This document shows, piece after piece, positions 62,347-64,000 of a stretch of DNA of 64,000 nt. The position numbers and the translations under genes are program-made. The DNA comes from JACDAL01 sp963849115 (lineage in GTDB: Bacteria > Actinomycetota > CADDZG01 > WHSQ01): positions 1-64,000 of the forward strand of contig CAWKGK010000005.1 in the NCBI GenBank assembly GCA_963849115.1, written 5' to 3'. Position 1 is the first letter of the stretch; the number at the start of each line of letters is the position of its first letter. The notes below the pieces were generated by a model. The model did not search any database and was not told where the DNA came from. It saw only the letters and a list, made by a program, of their open reading frames with translations.

Positions 62347-63933
62347 CTAGTCGATGCCCAGCACCGACCTCTGGATCACCGTGTCGCCCTGGAGCCGAAC
62401 ACCGGCCACCGCATAGGAGACGTGGTCGAGCAGGGGCTTTATCTCCTTGGCGTAGGTGGGGTCGGCGCCGGCGCCGAAGCTCTCGAGCAACCCCACGACC
62501 GCGGGCACATCGACGAAGGCGGAGGGGGCGAATCCGTCGCCGAGCGATTCTTCGGCTCGACGGAACAACTTCGAGTCGCCCAGCTTCCGGCCCGGCTCGA
62601 GCAACTCGAGAGTGGCCTTGTTGCCGTAAGCGATTACCACTGAGTCGGCCGCGACCACGTTGATGTCCTCCGGAACCGAGGGGTCGCCCAGTGCGAACCC
62701 ATCGAGGCCGGGCAGGGAGAGAGGCTTGACCGGAGCATCCTCACGCTCGAGAAGACGTCGCACGGCCTCCACCGCTCGCTTGGAGGCGGCAGGGTCACGG
62801 GACTCGATCACGACCCCACCACGGAGATCGAACAGGCTGGAACCCTGCACCGAGACGCCGAGGTCGCCCATCCACGACAGCACGTCGTCCCTGAGGTCGA
62901 GACCGGTCTCGGCTTTGAACTGCTGCTCGACAAAGCCGGCGCCGAGGCCCATCTGGGACACGCCATCCACGAGCTTCTCGAGCACCTTGCCGATCTCAGA
63001 GACTCCGAACGCCATCGAGGACCCTGCGGGCAAATCGGCCAGGAGCCCGGGCTTGGTGGCGGCCTCGAGCATTGCTTGTGAGGCGTCGTCGGAAGGAAGC
63101 TCAGAGGAGGCCTCGAACACGATCCCGTCGGAGCGGGCGTAGACGATCGCGGCCCCCGGCTTCTGGGCACCCAGTCCCGGGGCCGCGGCGCCGGTCAGAA
63201 GACCCATGCCCGTCGGACCACCCATCCCGCCGAGACCTTGCGTGGCTTTGGAGGGGTCGTAGTAGAACAATGCGAGGCGATCTCGCGAGAGGCCGTCCGT
63301 CGCTCTGTCGTATGCCTCGGAGTCGGCCAGCGAGGCTCCTCGGGAGGCGTCCACCGCGGCCCTCAGCCCGTCCTCGTTGCCGAGGACGACGAAACTCTCG
63401 AGCGCTCCCACCGCCAGCTTGGAGCCGGAGTCGTGCCCCATCTCGTGTCCCGAATAGAGGCGGTAGTCGACGCCCTCGTAGCTGCGCTCTTGCGCCTCCG
63501 AGAGGCCTTCGGCCGCGTCGACCGCATCGAGGCCGGCCCCCGGATCGTCGGCAGCCAGCAGCAGGGCATAGGACCCCTGCCGAGGTCCTTCAATGGTGGC
63601 GAAGCCCGCGATCTGGCTGCCCAGCCACGGGGCCACGTCGGAGGAGTAGTCGAGGCCGGTGTCGCTCAGGAGCTTGTCGACCAGCCCCTCGAGGGCCGTG
63701 GATGCTTCGGCGGGAGTGTCGTACTTCGGCAGCTTCGCCAGAAGCGTCCGCAGAGCGTTCTTCTGGCTCATCGAGGGGTCGAGGAAGACGTTTCCGTACA
63801 CGGCAGCGCTCTGTGGGGCCAGCTCGAGAGCGTTGTCGGTGGGTGAGCGGCCGAACCAGCGCACCCCTGCGAACGCTCCACCGCCCACCAGGACCGCCAC
63901 TGCAGTCATCGCCGCAACCCACTTGAGCCTCAT
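62347..63933 (-). CDS. DUF3352 secreted or membrane-anchored protein
   Basis: 528 residues. An N-terminal helix (WVAAMTAVAVLVGGGAFAGV) leads to RSPTDNALELAPQSAAVYGN, the DUF3352 opening, and a long extracytoplasmic region with repeats of the type LLLAADDPGAGLDAVDAAEG and FFYYDPSKATQGLGGMGG (family domain duplicated in beta-alpha units). A single tryptophan-containing segment LSWMGDLGVSVQGSSLFDLR lies in the middle. No enzyme motif is visible. The family is found mainly in actinobacteria and cyanobacteria with unknown role. It is upstream of valS, separated by the repeat. Confidence 0.75.
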   Translation of the reverse strand: MRLKWVAAMTAVAVLVGGGAFAGVRWFGRSPTDNALELAPQSAAVYGNVFLDPSMSQKNALRTLLAKLPKYDTPAEASTALEGLVDKLLSDTGLDYSSDVAPWLGSQIAGFATIEGPRQGSYALLLAADDPGAGLDAVDAAEGLSEAQERSYEGVDYRLYSGHEMGHDSGSKLAVGALESFVVLGNEDGLRAAVDASRGASLADSEAYDRATDGLSRDRLALFYYDPSKATQGLGGMGGPTGMGLLTGAAAPGLGAQKPGAAIVYARSDGIVFEASSELPSDDASQAMLEAATKPGLLADLPAGSSMAFGVSEIGKVLEKLVDGVSQMGLGAGFVEQQFKAETGLDLRDDVLSWMGDLGVSVQGSSLFDLRGGVVIESRDPAASKRAVEAVRRLLEREDAPVKPLSLPGLDGFALGDPSVPEDINVVAADSVVIAYGNKATLELLEPGRKLGDSKLFRRAEESLGDGFAPSAFVDVPAVVGLLESFGAGADPTYAKEIKPLLDHVSYAVAGVRLQGDTVIQRSVLGID

Positions 63934-64000
63934 CCTGGACCTCCATGCATGGAAGAAATTAGAAACCGCCTCGGTTCACTATCGGCAGGAGGTACCTCGG

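Overview
The window is high-GC DNA, most likely from an uncultured actinobacterium (Actinomycetota). The evidence is the minus-strand order valS-folC-ndk-mreBCD-mrdA-rodA-rng-rplU-rpmA-obg-proB-proA-nadD-LCP/LytR-rsfS, GTG starts with 1-14 bp gene overlaps, a SARP/BTAD regulator beside a DUF4242 gene, DUF3352 and DUF4012 proteins, and probable leaderless promoters. A deep lineage such as Thermoleophilia would fit, but I cannot prove that from sequence alone. No rRNA, CRISPR array, prophage or intact transposase was seen. There is one intact tRNA, tRNA-Ala(GGC).

Region 1 (1-14.9 kb, minus strand) is a cell-surface polysaccharide locus. It holds an O-antigen-ligase/Wzy-like gene cut by the window edge, GT4 and GT2 glycosyltransferases, two FkbM methyltransferases, a SAM methyltransferase, a Wzt/Wzm ABC exporter, a UDP-sugar dehydrogenase, a WecA-like initiating transferase and an NAD-dependent epimerase. 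Nearly every gene from 1 to 10.5 kb is broken by single-base frameshifts. Translationally coupled GT4-FkbM pairs were duplicated there, and one GT4 copy has lost its middle.

Region 2 (15-24.7 kb, plus strand) is the most unusual part. A Wzz/BY-kinase, a PqqD-like chaperone, an HprK-like protein that has lost its P-loop, an HprK-related kinase and a Tat-exported 12-cysteine peptide form a cassette of about 3.1 kb that is tandemly duplicated. An NTP_transf_5-type nucleotidyltransferase, a secreted RTX-like repeat protein and a further Tat 12-Cys peptide follow. After duplication the two copies decayed in complementary ways, so one full set remains between them. I propose this as a peptide-modification and secretion system linked to capsule production. 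PqqD plus HprK-related kinase plus nucleotidyltransferase is a known but uncharacterised association; the pseudokinase and the Tat 12-Cys substrate appear new to me.

Region 3 (25-42.6 kb) is mixed accessory DNA: cupin, GT4, carbamoyltransferase, small secreted protein, DUF4012, MFS transporter, SARP regulator/DUF4242 pair, an ECF sigma factor with a membrane partner, a four-domain Calx-beta protein, VOC protein, LuxR regulator, small membrane proteins, an NTF2-like protein, and a scar holding a tRNA-Ala 3' fragment and an MFS gene fragment.

Region 4 (42.5-64 kb, minus strand) is intact housekeeping: proline synthesis, ribosomal proteins and GTPase, the elongasome (MreBCD, PBP2, RodA), RNase G/E, nucleotide and folate metabolism, and valyl-tRNA synthetase. 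Two kinds of intergenic repeat occur here. Frameshifts fall from about one per 300 bp at the left end to none right of 31 kb, so the left-hand lesions may partly be assembly error.
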